A stretch of DNA of 64,000 nucleotides from Rhizobium etli CFN 42 (GTDB lineage Bacteria; Pseudomonadota; Alphaproteobacteria; Rhizobiales; Rhizobiaceae), in contig NC_007764.1 of assembly GCF_000092045.1 (NCBI RefSeq), positions 186,001 through 250,000 on the forward strand, written 5' to 3'. Made by a program: the position numbers and the translations under genes. Within the stretch, counting starts at the first letter, position 1. Each line of letters begins with the position of its first letter. Shown here piece by piece: positions 36,639-45,023 of the stretch. The notes under the pieces are model-generated. The model was given only the letters and a program-made list of their open reading frames with translations. It was not told the origin of the DNA and ran no database searches.

Positions 36639-37358
36639 ATGGCTTCGCCGATTCACGCAACTGATGATAGTGCAACATTTCAAGAAACTGATGTAATTTC
36701 CGGAAATCTGCTTTCCAACGATTCGTCCGACAACGGCCACCTGTTTCTGCGCGCCTTTGACGGTGCGAGCGTTGGTGCCAAGGGCGGCATGAGCCAGGTC
36801 ACCGAAATCCAGGGTGAGTACGGCACGTTCTTCGTCAAGCCGGACGGCAGCTATACCTATGTTCTGAGCGATGCAGCCAAGATCGGCTTCACCAACGGCG
36901 AGCTGCTCCAGGAGAAGGTATCGTACAAGATCTCCGACGGTAACGGTCACACCGATGTTGGCCTTTTCACGCTCAACATTCAGGGCGTCACCCAGGTCAA
37001 GCCGATTGCTGTCGACGACGTCTACAGCTTCACCGAAGGCAGCCCCATCGGCGGCAACGTTCTCGACAACGACATTGCCGGCGACAACGGCAAGATGTTC
37101 CTGCGTCAGTTCCTGACCAAGCAGGTAGACGCCAACAATGGCGCCGTTACCGATGTTCAGGGCACCTACGGTACGTTCCACGTCAAAGCCGATGGCTCCT
37201 TCACCTATGATCTGACGGCCGATCTGGATGCAGGCGTGACCTACACGGAAGTTCTGCGCTACTACAAGATCTCCGACGGCGAAGGCCATACGGACACTGC
37301 CAAGGTGACGCTCAACATCCTCGGCATGGACGCTCATCCCGACAGCGTCGGTGTTTGA
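36639..37358 (+). CDS. rapA2: RapA2-like cadherin-domain adhesin
   Basis: 239 residues made of two homologous ~115-residue domains (about 5-115 and 120-232). Each holds SGNLLSND/GGNVLDND, an EIQGEYGTFFVKPDGSYTY-type strand pair and YKISDGxGHTD. These are the cadherin-like/VCBS domains of Rhizobium Rap proteins; RapA2 of R. leguminosarum is a secreted calcium-binding lectin for acidic exopolysaccharide, exported by the PrsDE type I system. No Sec signal, consistent with that. ATG at 36639 after AGGAG. No secretion genes nearby. Confidence 0.85.
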   Translation: MASPIHATDDSATFQETDVISGNLLSNDSSDNGHLFLRAFDGASVGAKGGMSQVTEIQGEYGTFFVKPDGSYTYVLSDAAKIGFTNGELLQEKVSYKISDGNGHTDVGLFTLNIQGVTQVKPIAVDDVYSFTEGSPIGGNVLDNDIAGDNGKMFLRQFLTKQVDANNGAVTDVQGTYGTFHVKADGSFTYDLTADLDAGVTYTEVLRYYKISDGEGHTDTAKVTLNILGMDAHPDSVGV

Positions 37359-37387
37359 TCTGCAGCAATAGATCAGTGAGATAAGAC

Positions 37388-37415
37388 GCCCGCCGCGCAA
37401 TCGGCGGGCTTTTTT
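37388..37415 (+). terminator. Rho-independent terminator of rapA2
   Basis: Perfect 8-base stem GCCCGCCG / CGGCGGGC with a 6-base loop, followed by six T residues (37410-37415), 30 bases after the rapA2 stop. Confidence 0.9.
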
Positions 37416-37517
37416 GTAGATGCGCCGCTCTGGGAGTAAGGGCTGGTAAATAATCCTTTTTAGCTAGTTCTTATAAATGAGAGGCAGGCGTAGTCTCGAT
37501 GTTCGGAGGACACGCCC

Positions 37518-37706
37518 TTGACCGAACACATCGAACCTCAGCAAATCGAAACGGCCGATCTGACGAAAGTCTGGTCCGTAACCGAGTTCTGCGCTCGCCA
37601 TCGGATAGATGTGGAGGAGCAGGCGTTGTTGCTCAAACTCTTCGGACCATTCGCGACAGCCTGCGAGTTACTCCATAATGCTAGGCGTGCGCCTCGATAC
37701 CGATGA
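37518..37706 (+). CDS. Small hypothetical protein
   Basis: 62 residues, TTG start at 37518 with a strong GGAGGA seven bases upstream. The sequence WSVTEFCARHRIDVEEQALLLKLFGPFA looks like one helical DNA-binding-like or partner-binding unit, of a type seen as small stand-alone proteins in rhizobia. Function unknown. Confidence 0.55.
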   Translation: MTEHIEPQQIETADLTKVWSVTEFCARHRIDVEEQALLLKLFGPFATACELLHNARRAPRYR

Positions 37707-37962
37707 GTTTCTCGCTCGCCGACCGGCGATATTTCCCGCGTCCTTAGTTGATCTCGACTTCCCATCCCCGGGAACCGGCAGAAGCACCGCCTGATCGGGT
37801 GACGTTCGTTGTCGTGCTTCCGAGGGATTGGTGAGTTCCCATCCGCCGTCGCGCCGGCTGTGAGCTGGAGCGACCCTCCATGACCTCCCGGATCGGACAA
37901 TCTCCTGAATTGCTCCTCACTCTCTGCACAAAATCTGCAATCCGGCGCGGCATCTTCCCGTC

Positions 37963-38300
37963 ATGAGCAAAAAACGACATCCCGCCGCGCCTCACATCGC
38001 CTACCTTGCCGGATCGCCTGCGAAAGGAGGCGCCGCGCTGCTTGAATTCACAGTTTCGGCAGACGCCCGAACGGGCCTCATTTTCGTCCGTGACGACGGC
38101 AACGGTATTTCCGAGGCAAACCGCGACCGCATCTTTCCGCCATTCTTCTCGACCCGCCGTGAAGAGGGGGCACCGGCATGGGGCTCGGCATCGTCCATGC
38201 CATGCTGAGCTCTCACGGCGGCACGATCCGCCTTCGGCAGACGACCGGCGCCGGCGCTGAATTCGAAATTGCCATACCCTTGCTTTCCCAGCGTGGCTGA
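37963..38300 (+). pseudogene. Histidine-kinase ATPase domain remnant (frameshifted)
   Basis: Frame one encodes the G1 box DDGNGI and F box FFSTRREEG; the continuation GGTGMGLGIVHAMLSSHGG (G2 box) and the end ...EFEIAIPLLSQRG are in another frame. Restoring one G in the G run at 38166-38170 would join them. The upstream H and N boxes are absent, so it is also truncated. It is a non-functional remnant of a sensor kinase, or an assembly error in an already partial gene. Confidence 0.75.
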
Positions 38301-38313
38301 GGAGACCGCGCAG

Positions 38314-38952
38314 TCAGCTTTTCAGATAGCTGACGACGGCATCGGCGATCATTCCGCGATGGCGTTCGATGGCTTCACCGTCCGAGAGATTGCGTCGGAA
38401 GATCGTGCCGAACGTATAGCGGTTAGAGACGCGAAAGAAGCAGAAGGCGCTGATCATCATATGGATGTCGATCGGGTCCGCCCTCCGCCGGAAGACGCCC
38501 TGGTCGAAGCCGCGCTGCAAAATGCCGGCGATGGTTTCGATGACGGAGACGTTGAGATCGCGGATCGCCTCGGAGCGAAGCATATGGGCGGCATGATGAA
38601 TGTTCTCGATGCTGACCAGGCGGACGAAATCGGGATTGGCCTCGTCGTGATCGAAAGTCGTTGCAATTAGTGTTCGCAGCGCCTCTTCCGGTTCCAGATC
38701 GGAAAGATGCAGATCGGATTCCAGCGAGCGGATCTTGCGATAAGACTGCTCAAGGACTGCAAGGTAAAGACCCTCTTTGCTGCCGAAATAATAATAGATC
38801 ATCCTCTTCGACGTGCGCGTCTTTTCCGCAATTGCGTCGACGCGGGCGCCCGCCAAGCCGTGCGTCGAGAATTCCTCAGTCGCGACGAGCAGGATGTCCT
38901 CCTTCGTCTGCTGTGGATCATTCTTCCGGCCGTTTTCGCCCCGTTCCGCCAT
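38314..38952 (-). CDS. TetR-family transcriptional regulator
   Basis: 212 residues. N-terminal DNA-binding domain (ILLVATEEFSTHGLAGARVDAIAEKTRTSKRMIYYYFGSKE split across the classical helix-turn-helix) and a variable ligand domain with TetR_C-type features (IENIHHAAHML). Divergent from the TRAP-aroE-quiC operon starting at 39236; a near-palindrome at 39095-39110 is the candidate site. Relatives control aromatic-acid pathways; likely represses the operon until shikimate/quinate or a product is present. Confidence 0.88.
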   Translation of the reverse strand: MAERGENGRKNDPQQTKEDILLVATEEFSTHGLAGARVDAIAEKTRTSKRMIYYYFGSKEGLYLAVLEQSYRKIRSLESDLHLSDLEPEEALRTLIATTFDHDEANPDFVRLVSIENIHHAAHMLRSEAIRDLNVSVIETIAGILQRGFDQGVFRRRADPIDIHMMISAFCFFRVSNRYTFGTIFRRNLSDGEAIERHRGMIADAVVSYLKS

Positions 38953-39088
38953 AAGCCTGGTCGCTAGCCTTCTAAACTATTGCTGCAGATATGGAATTCT
39001 GCCCACAAGCAGCGTTCGAAGCGAACGCCTCGATCTCCCCTGGCCGTCAGTCTTATTCATGTTGGCGGCATGTTTCAATAGATCGAGC

Positions 39089-39110
39089 TTGACATACGAA
39101 CTAGTTAGTA
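39089..39110 (+). promoter_or_regulatory. TRAP-operon promoter element with TetR-type operator
   Basis: A consensus -35 box TTGACA (39089-39094) is followed directly by TACGAACTAGTTAGTA (39095-39110), a 16-base palindrome with one mismatched pair and an AACTAGTT core. The palindrome fills the spacer before any -10 box (a weak CATTTT at 39111), so a bound TetR dimer would block polymerase. Confidence 0.6.
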
Positions 39111-39235
39111 CATTTTGGAAGCGCGACCAGTGGAGGAATTGATCGCAACAACGGCATTATCCGCTGACGGCAGCTGTTCGGATCTCTAGCGGACGGTCGA
39201 CGGCCAGCGCAGCAGGCCGCGCTTGGGAGGAGCGA

Positions 39236-39799
39236 ATGACCCGTATCATCGGTTTTTATTTCTTCGCGCTGAAGGTAACGATCGCCCTGCTGCTGGCGGG
39301 CATGGTGGTGCTCGTCTTCGGCAATGTCGTGCTTCGCTATGCCTTCAACCGGGGCATTACCTCCTCCGAGGAGCTGTCGCGCATCTTTTTCATCTGGCTG
39401 ACCTTCCTCGGCGCCGTCGTCGCAATGCGCGAACACGCTCATCTCGGCGTCGACTCACTGATCACCCGCCTGCCGAAACCGATCGCCAAGCTCGCCGTGC
39501 TCCTCGGCTACGGCATGATGCTGATCGCCACGTGGCTGATGATTAGTGGCAGTTGGGCCCAGACGGTGATCAACCTTCACGTATCAGCCCCGGCGACCGG
39601 CATTTCGATGGGCGTCTTCTACGGCGCCGGGCTCGCCTTCGGCGTGCCGGCATTTTTCATCCTGCTCTGGGATGCCTTCGCGATCGCGACGGACCGCATC
39701 GATGTGACGACTGCCGCACTCGTGCGTGACAGCGAGGAACAGGCTGCACTCGAAGACCCCGCGCAGACCGCGTTTCCCGTTCTGACGCCGAAGCACTGA
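39236..39799 (+). CDS. TRAP transporter small permease (DctQ)
   Basis: 187 residues, four membrane segments, start ATG at 39236 after GGGAGG. FGNVVLRYAFN and SEELSRIFFIWLTFLGAVVAMRE are the DctQ family signature. Pairs with the large permease 10 bases downstream to import organic acids using a sodium gradient. Confidence 0.92.
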   Translation: MTRIIGFYFFALKVTIALLLAGMVVLVFGNVVLRYAFNRGITSSEELSRIFFIWLTFLGAVVAMREHAHLGVDSLITRLPKPIAKLAVLLGYGMMLIATWLMISGSWAQTVINLHVSAPATGISMGVFYGAGLAFGVPAFFILLWDAFAIATDRIDVTTAALVRDSEEQAALEDPAQTAFPVLTPKH

Positions 39800-39809
39800 G
39801 GAGGCCGTC

Positions 39810-41090
39810 ATGACCGTCACCATTTTCCTCGGCGCTCTTCTCGGTCCGATGGCGCTCGGCGTGCCGATTGCCTTTGCCCTCATCATCACAGGCGTGGCGC
39901 TGATGATGTATCTCGGCATGTTCGATGCGCAGATTGTCGCGCAGAATGTGCTGAACGGCGCCGACAGCTTTCCGCTGATGGCCGTGCCTTTCTTCCTTCT
40001 CGCCGGCGAGGTGATGAACACAGGCGGCCTTTCGCGGCGTATCGTCAATCTCGCCATGGCCATGGTCGGCCATATCAGGGGCGGCCTCGGCTTCGTTGCG
40101 ATCTTCGCGGCCTGCGTGCTATCCAGCCTTTCGGGCTCGGCCGTCGCCGATGCCGCCGCCCTCGGCGCCCTGCTCTTTCCGATGATGCTGAAATCCGGCC
40201 ACGATCCGGTCCGCGCCGGCGGCCTGCTCGCCTCGGCCTCGATCATCGGCCCGATCATCCCGCCGTCGATCGGCTTCATTCTCTATGGCGTCATCGGCGG
40301 AGTCTCGATCACCAAACTCTTCCTGGCCGGCATCTTCCCCGGCCTGATGATCGGCGCTGCCCTTTGCATCACCTGGCTGATCGTAGCGCGCAAGGAACAG
40401 TTCGCCTTGCCGCCGAAACAAAGCGCCGCAATCAGGATGAAGGCTTTCGTCGAGAGCATTTGGGCGCTGATGCTCCCGGTCATCATCATCGTCGGCCTGA
40501 AATTCGGCGTCTTCACGCCGACCGAAGCCGGTGTCGTCGCGGCGGTCTATTCGCTCTTCGTGTCGATGGTGATCTATCGTGAGCTGCCGCCGTCACGGCT
40601 GTTCGAGGTTTTCGTCGCGGCCGCGAAAATCACCTCGGTGGTGATGTTTCTGGTGGCCTGCGCTGCCGTTTCCGCCTGGCTGATCACCGTCGCCGACGTG
40701 CCCGGCGAACTCGCAGACCTCGTCGAGCCGCTGATGGGCAATCAGACGCTGCTGCTGCTTGCCATCATGGTGCTCATCGTCGTCGTCGGAACCGCCATGG
40801 ATATGACGCCCACGATCCTGGTGATGACGCCGGTGCTGATGCCGATCATCAAGCAGGCGGGGATCGACCCGGTCTATTTCGGCGTGCTGTTCATCATCAA
40901 CAATTCGATCGGGCTGATAACGCCGCCGGTCGGAACGGTGCTTAACGTCATTTGCGGCGTTTCGAAGCTGTCGATGGAAGAACTGATGAAGGGCGTGATC
41001 CCCTTCATGATCGCCGAGCTGATCGTTCTATTCCTGCTCGTCCTTTTCCCTGCGCTGGTGACCGCTCCGGTCGCCTGGTTCGGACACTGA
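39810..41090 (+). CDS. TRAP transporter large permease (DctM)
   Basis: 426 residues with about twelve membrane segments. Contains the DctM patterns LAGEVMNTGGLSRRIV, SGSAVADAAALGALL, PIIPPSIGFILYG and ITPPVGTVLNV. Forms the transport channel with DctQ; substrate delivered by the binding protein encoded next. Confidence 0.93.
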   Translation: MTVTIFLGALLGPMALGVPIAFALIITGVALMMYLGMFDAQIVAQNVLNGADSFPLMAVPFFLLAGEVMNTGGLSRRIVNLAMAMVGHIRGGLGFVAIFAACVLSSLSGSAVADAAALGALLFPMMLKSGHDPVRAGGLLASASIIGPIIPPSIGFILYGVIGGVSITKLFLAGIFPGLMIGAALCITWLIVARKEQFALPPKQSAAIRMKAFVESIWALMLPVIIIVGLKFGVFTPTEAGVVAAVYSLFVSMVIYRELPPSRLFEVFVAAAKITSVVMFLVACAAVSAWLITVADVPGELADLVEPLMGNQTLLLLAIMVLIVVVGTAMDMTPTILVMTPVLMPIIKQAGIDPVYFGVLFIINNSIGLITPPVGTVLNVICGVSKLSMEELMKGVIPFMIAELIVLFLLVLFPALVTAPVAWFGH

Positions 41091-41160
41091 TGTCGCCGTG
41101 TCGGCGATGGAATTTCAACGCGGCCGGAGGGAGATGCCGGCTCTATCCTGGGAGGAAAAC

Positions 41161-42177
41161 ATGATGAACAGATTGACGAAACTGGCGCTGGGGCTGGCCC
41201 TGCCAATTGCCCTCTTGGCAAGCGGCCCCGCTATGGCCGAGATCCGCCAACACAGTCTCAAATTCGCCGCCGCCAATAATAAGGGCCATCCCCAGGTCAT
41301 GGGCATGGAGAAGTTCGCCGAGCTGGTGAAGGAAAAGAGCGGCGGCAAGATCGAGGTCAAGCTGTTTCCGGGCGGCGTGCTCGGAGGCGACGTGCAGACG
41401 GTCTCGGCCCTGCAGGGTGGTGTCATCGAAATGACCGTGCTCAACGCCGGCATTCTCGCAAGCAATGTTAAGCAATTCGGCGCTGTCGACCTGCCCTTCC
41501 TCTTCAACAGCGGCGAAGAGGCCGACAAGGTGATGGATGGCGCGTTCGGCACGAGCCTGATGAAGCTCCTGCCGGATACAGGCCTCGTCGGCCTCGCCTA
41601 TTGGGAGCTCGGTTTCCGCAACCTCACCAACAATCGCCATCCCGTCACCAAACTCGAAGATATCAAGGGCCTGAAGATCCGCACGATCCAGTCGCCGATC
41701 CCGATCGAACTGTTCAACAGCCTCGGCGCCAACGCGGTCCCCCTGCCCTACACGGAGCTTTATACCGCGCTCGAAACCGGCACCGTCGACGGTCAGGAAA
41801 ACCCGGCCGCCAACATTATCAACGCCAAGTTCTTCGAAGTGCAGAAGTACATGACGATCACTCGTCACCAGTACAATCCGCAGATCGTGCTCATCAGCAA
41901 GAAGTTCTGGGATGGCCTGAACGACGAGGAAAAGGCGGTCTTCGAGGCGGCCGCGACGGAAGCCCGCGACTATCAGCGCAAGGTTTCCAGGGAGCTGGAC
42001 GCCAAGGCGATCGAGGAAATCAAGAAGACCGGCATGGAAGTCGCCGAGCTCAGCCCCGAAGAGACGCAGAAGCTGCGTGACGCCGTCAAGCCGCTGGTCG
42101 ACAAGTTTGCGGCTCAGATCGGCGCGGAGACCGTCACCCAGCTCTTCAAGGAGCTCGATACGGTTCGCGGCAAGTAG
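41161..42177 (+). CDS. TRAP transporter solute-binding protein (DctP)
   Basis: 338 residues from the ATG at 41161 (GGGAGG before it; a 21-residue upstream extension lacks sense). Signal peptide about 1-25 ending AMA. Mature protein has the DctP core: VKLFPGGVLGGDVQTVSALQGG, LKIRTIQSPIPIELFNSLGANAVPLPYTELYTALETGTVDGQENP (in sections) with the carboxylate-binding arginine in KIRTIQ. Its pathway neighbours point to shikimate, quinate or dehydroshikimate as ligand. Confidence 0.92.
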   Translation: MMNRLTKLALGLALPIALLASGPAMAEIRQHSLKFAAANNKGHPQVMGMEKFAELVKEKSGGKIEVKLFPGGVLGGDVQTVSALQGGVIEMTVLNAGILASNVKQFGAVDLPFLFNSGEEADKVMDGAFGTSLMKLLPDTGLVGLAYWELGFRNLTNNRHPVTKLEDIKGLKIRTIQSPIPIELFNSLGANAVPLPYTELYTALETGTVDGQENPAANIINAKFFEVQKYMTITRHQYNPQIVLISKKFWDGLNDEEKAVFEAAATEARDYQRKVSRELDAKAIEEIKKTGMEVAELSPEETQKLRDAVKPLVDKFAAQIGAETVTQLFKELDTVRGK

Positions 42178-42185
42178 GCAGATCG

Positions 42186-42209
42186 GGCCCGCGGGCGACG
42201 CCGCGGGCC
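42186..42209 (+). other. Stem-loop after dctP
   Basis: Nine-base stem GGCCCGCGG / CCGCGGGCC with a 6-base loop between the binding-protein stop and aroE. No T run; probably stabilises the upstream message. Confidence 0.5.
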
Positions 42210-42240
42210 TTCCCATCACGAGCAAGACAGGAACTGGCGC

Positions 42241-43101
42241 ATGGCCGAGACACTCCTGAAACCGTTGAAGGCCGGGCTGATCGGCTCCGGCATCCAGGCT
42301 TCGCTGACGCCTGCCATGCATATGACGGAAGGCGCGGCGCAGGGGCTGGATTACGATTATGAGCTGATCGATCTCGTCAAATTGAATGCCTCGCCGGCCG
42401 ATCTTGCGCGTCTGATCGGCGATGCCGAAGCGCGTGGACTTGCCGGTCTCAATATCACTCATCCCTGCAAGCAGCTCGTCATTCCCCTGCTCGACGAGTT
42501 GTCGCCCGAGGCCCGGGCGCTCGGCGCCGTCAATACTGTCGTGCTGAAGGACGGCGGGCGCTTTGGCCACAACACCGACTGGTGGGGTTTTGCCGAGAGT
42601 TTTCGGCGCGGGCTGCCGCAGGCAGACCTTTCCTCCGCCGTGCAGCTTGGTGCCGGCGGGGCAGGCGTGGCGACCGCCTATGCGATCCTGACGCTCGGCC
42701 TTAGGCGGCTGACCGTCTTCGATCGCGAGCAGGAGCGCGCCGTCGATCTGGCTGAAACAATGTCCGCGCTCTTTCCCGGCGCGTCGATCGCGGCGGGGAG
42801 TGATCTGGAAGCAGCGATGAAAGATGCATCCGGCTTGATCCATGCGACACCGACGGGCATGGCCAAATATCCCGGCACACCGCTTCCGCCAGAACTCCTG
42901 GAAGCGAGCCATTGGGTCGCCGAGATCGTCTACTTCCCCTTGGAAACAGAGCTTCTGCGGCAGGCGAGGCAGCGCGGCTGCCGGACGCTCGACGGCGGCG
43001 GCATGGCGGTCTTCCAGGCCGTCGGCGCCTTTCGCCTGATCACCGGCAGGGAGCCTGATGCCGGCCGTATGCTCGCGCATTTCAAGACGATGACGACTTA
43101 A
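42241..43101 (+). CDS. aroE: Shikimate/quinate dehydrogenase
   Basis: 286 residues. Substrate motif LNITHPCKQ (Lys about 78), GAVNTVV, the dinucleotide fold LGAGGAGVATAYA and IHATPTGM. The catalytic Lys and Asp (HNTDWWGF) are kept. Because it sits between a TRAP transporter and a dehydroshikimate dehydratase, it most likely works in the degradative direction, oxidising shikimate or quinate, rather than in aromatic amino-acid synthesis. Confidence 0.88.
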   Translation: MAETLLKPLKAGLIGSGIQASLTPAMHMTEGAAQGLDYDYELIDLVKLNASPADLARLIGDAEARGLAGLNITHPCKQLVIPLLDELSPEARALGAVNTVVLKDGGRFGHNTDWWGFAESFRRGLPQADLSSAVQLGAGGAGVATAYAILTLGLRRLTVFDREQERAVDLAETMSALFPGASIAAGSDLEAAMKDASGLIHATPTGMAKYPGTPLPPELLEASHWVAEIVYFPLETELLRQARQRGCRTLDGGGMAVFQAVGAFRLITGREPDAGRMLAHFKTMTT

Positions 43102-43124
43102 CGCGTATCGGAAGGACCACTGCG

Positions 43125-45014
43125 ATGAAGACATCGATAGCGACTGTCTCCCTGAGCGGCGACCTCAGCGATAAGCTGGAGGCGATCGCCAAGGCCGGCT
43201 TCGACGGGGTGGAGATATTCGAGAATGATTTCCTGATCTTCGACGAGAGCCCGAAGGAGGTCGGCCGCATGGTGCGCGATCTCGGCATGGAGATCACGCT
43301 GTTTCAGCCGTTTCGCGATTTCGAGGGCATGCCGGAGCCGCTGCGCAGCCGCACCTTCGACCGGGCCGAACGCAAATTCGACCTCATGCAGGAGATGGGC
43401 ACCGAGCTGGTGCTGGTCTGCTCGAACGTCTCGCCGGCCGCTCTCGGCGGTCTCGACCGGGCAGCGGCCGATTTTCACGAACTCGGCGAGCGCGCCGCCA
43501 GGCGCGGCCTGCGCGTCGGCTACGAGGCGCTTGCCTGGGGCCGCCACATTCATGATCACCGCGACGCTTGGGAGATCGTCCGGCGGGCCGATCATCCGAA
43601 TATCGGCCTGATCCTCGACAGTTTTCATACGCTGTCGCGGAAGATCGACGTCAACTCGATCCGGTCGATCCCGAAGGAGAAGATCTTCATCATCCAGCTT
43701 GCCGATGCGCCGCTGATCGACATGGATCTGCTCTATTGGAGCCGGCACTTCCGCAACATGCCCGGTGAAGGCGACCTGCCGGTGCTCGACTTCATGAAGG
43801 CGGTCGCCGCAACGGGCTATGACGGCTATCTGTCGCTGGAGATCTTCAACGACCAGTTCCGTGGTGGTTCGCCGAGCGCAATCGCCGTCGACGGCCGTCG
43901 CTCGCTGATCTATCTCGGCGACCAGGTGAAGCGCCAGCAGCCGGAAAGCGCGCTGCCGGTGCCGGCCATGCCGCCACGCGCAGTGGTCGAGGGCATCGCC
44001 TTCGTCGAGTTCACGGCCGATGAAGATGAGGCGCCTGCGCTTGAGGCGCTGTTCAAGAGCCTTGGTTTTAGCAAGGCGGCCAGACACAAAAGCAAGCGCG
44101 TGACGGTCTTCCGACAGGGGGCGATCAATCTCGTGATCAACACCGAGCAGAAGGGCTTTGCCAGCGCCTCCTACGCTGTTCACGGCACCTCGGCCTATGC
44201 CGCCGGCCTTATGGTTGACGATGCGAAGGCTGCGTTGCAGCGGGCCGTGGCGCTTGGCGCAGAGCGCTTCGAGCAATCACTCGATGCCGGCGAGATCGAG
44301 ATGCCGGCCGTGCGCGGCGTCGGTGGCGGCGTCCTCTATTTCCTCGATCGCAAGACCGAGCTTGCCCGCATCTGGGAGATCGAATTCGATGCGATCGAAG
44401 ACGACGCCGCGCCGCAGCCGGCCGGATTGCAATCGATCGACCATATGGCGCAGACGATGAAGTATGAGGAGCTGCTGACCTGGCTGCTGTTCTACACCTC
44501 GCTCGTCGAAGCCGAGAAGACGCCGATGGTGGATATCGTCGATCCCTCCGGCATCGTCCGCAGCCAGGTGGTGGAGAATGCGCAAGGCTCTTTGCGCATC
44601 ACTATGAACGGCGCGGAAAACCGCAATACGCTCGCCGGCCGCTTCATTGCCGAAACCTTCGGCTCCGGCATCCAGCATCTCGCCTTCAGGACCGACGACA
44701 TCTTCGCGACCGCCGCCGCCCTTGCCGCGAACGGCTTCGTGCCGCTTTCGATCTCGCCCAACTATTATGACGATCTCGAAGCCCGCTTCGGCCTCGACGC
44801 CGAATTCGCCGATCGCCTCAAGGCCAACAACATCCTCTATGATCGCGATGACTCAGGCGAGTATTTCCAGCTCTACAGCCCGACCTATGGCGAGGGTCTG
44901 TTCTTCGAGATCGTCGAGCGGCGCGGTTACCGCGGCTATGGCGCCGCGAACGCCATCTTCAGGATTGCCGCACTGAGGAAACATTTGCGACCGCCGGGAC
45001 TGCCCCGCGCCTGA
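43125..45014 (+). CDS. quiC: 3-dehydroshikimate dehydratase fused to an HPPD-like domain (QuiC type)
   Basis: 629 residues in two domains. Residues 1-285: xylose-isomerase-like TIM barrel with metal ligands in VGYEALAW, LDSFHTLSR and YLSLEIFNDQFR, the pattern of AsbF/QuiC dehydratases that make protocatechuate. Residues 295-620: vicinal-oxygen-chelate repeats as in hydroxyphenylpyruvate dioxygenase (IEFVEFTADEDE, HLAFRTDDIF, YFQLYSPTYGEGLFFEIVER). The fused form is known from Pseudomonas QuiC1. Last gene of the operon. Confidence 0.9.
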   Translation: MKTSIATVSLSGDLSDKLEAIAKAGFDGVEIFENDFLIFDESPKEVGRMVRDLGMEITLFQPFRDFEGMPEPLRSRTFDRAERKFDLMQEMGTELVLVCSNVSPAALGGLDRAAADFHELGERAARRGLRVGYEALAWGRHIHDHRDAWEIVRRADHPNIGLILDSFHTLSRKIDVNSIRSIPKEKIFIIQLADAPLIDMDLLYWSRHFRNMPGEGDLPVLDFMKAVAATGYDGYLSLEIFNDQFRGGSPSAIAVDGRRSLIYLGDQVKRQQPESALPVPAMPPRAVVEGIAFVEFTADEDEAPALEALFKSLGFSKAARHKSKRVTVFRQGAINLVINTEQKGFASASYAVHGTSAYAAGLMVDDAKAALQRAVALGAERFEQSLDAGEIEMPAVRGVGGGVLYFLDRKTELARIWEIEFDAIEDDAAPQPAGLQSIDHMAQTMKYEELLTWLLFYTSLVEAEKTPMVDIVDPSGIVRSQVVENAQGSLRITMNGAENRNTLAGRFIAETFGSGIQHLAFRTDDIFATAAALAANGFVPLSISPNYYDDLEARFGLDAEFADRLKANNILYDRDDSGEYFQLYSPTYGEGLFFEIVERRGYRGYGAANAIFRIAALRKHLRPPGLPRA

Positions 45015-45023
45015 GATGCGATG

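Noticed and set aside
37744..37995. 83-codon minus-strand frame
   Set aside because: No homology or ribosome site, and it overlaps the histidine-kinase remnant on the other strand.
41143..43134. 663-codon open frame on the minus strand
   Set aside because: It is antisense to the TRAP binding protein and aroE, both with clear family motifs; its composition is the mirror effect of high-GC third positions.
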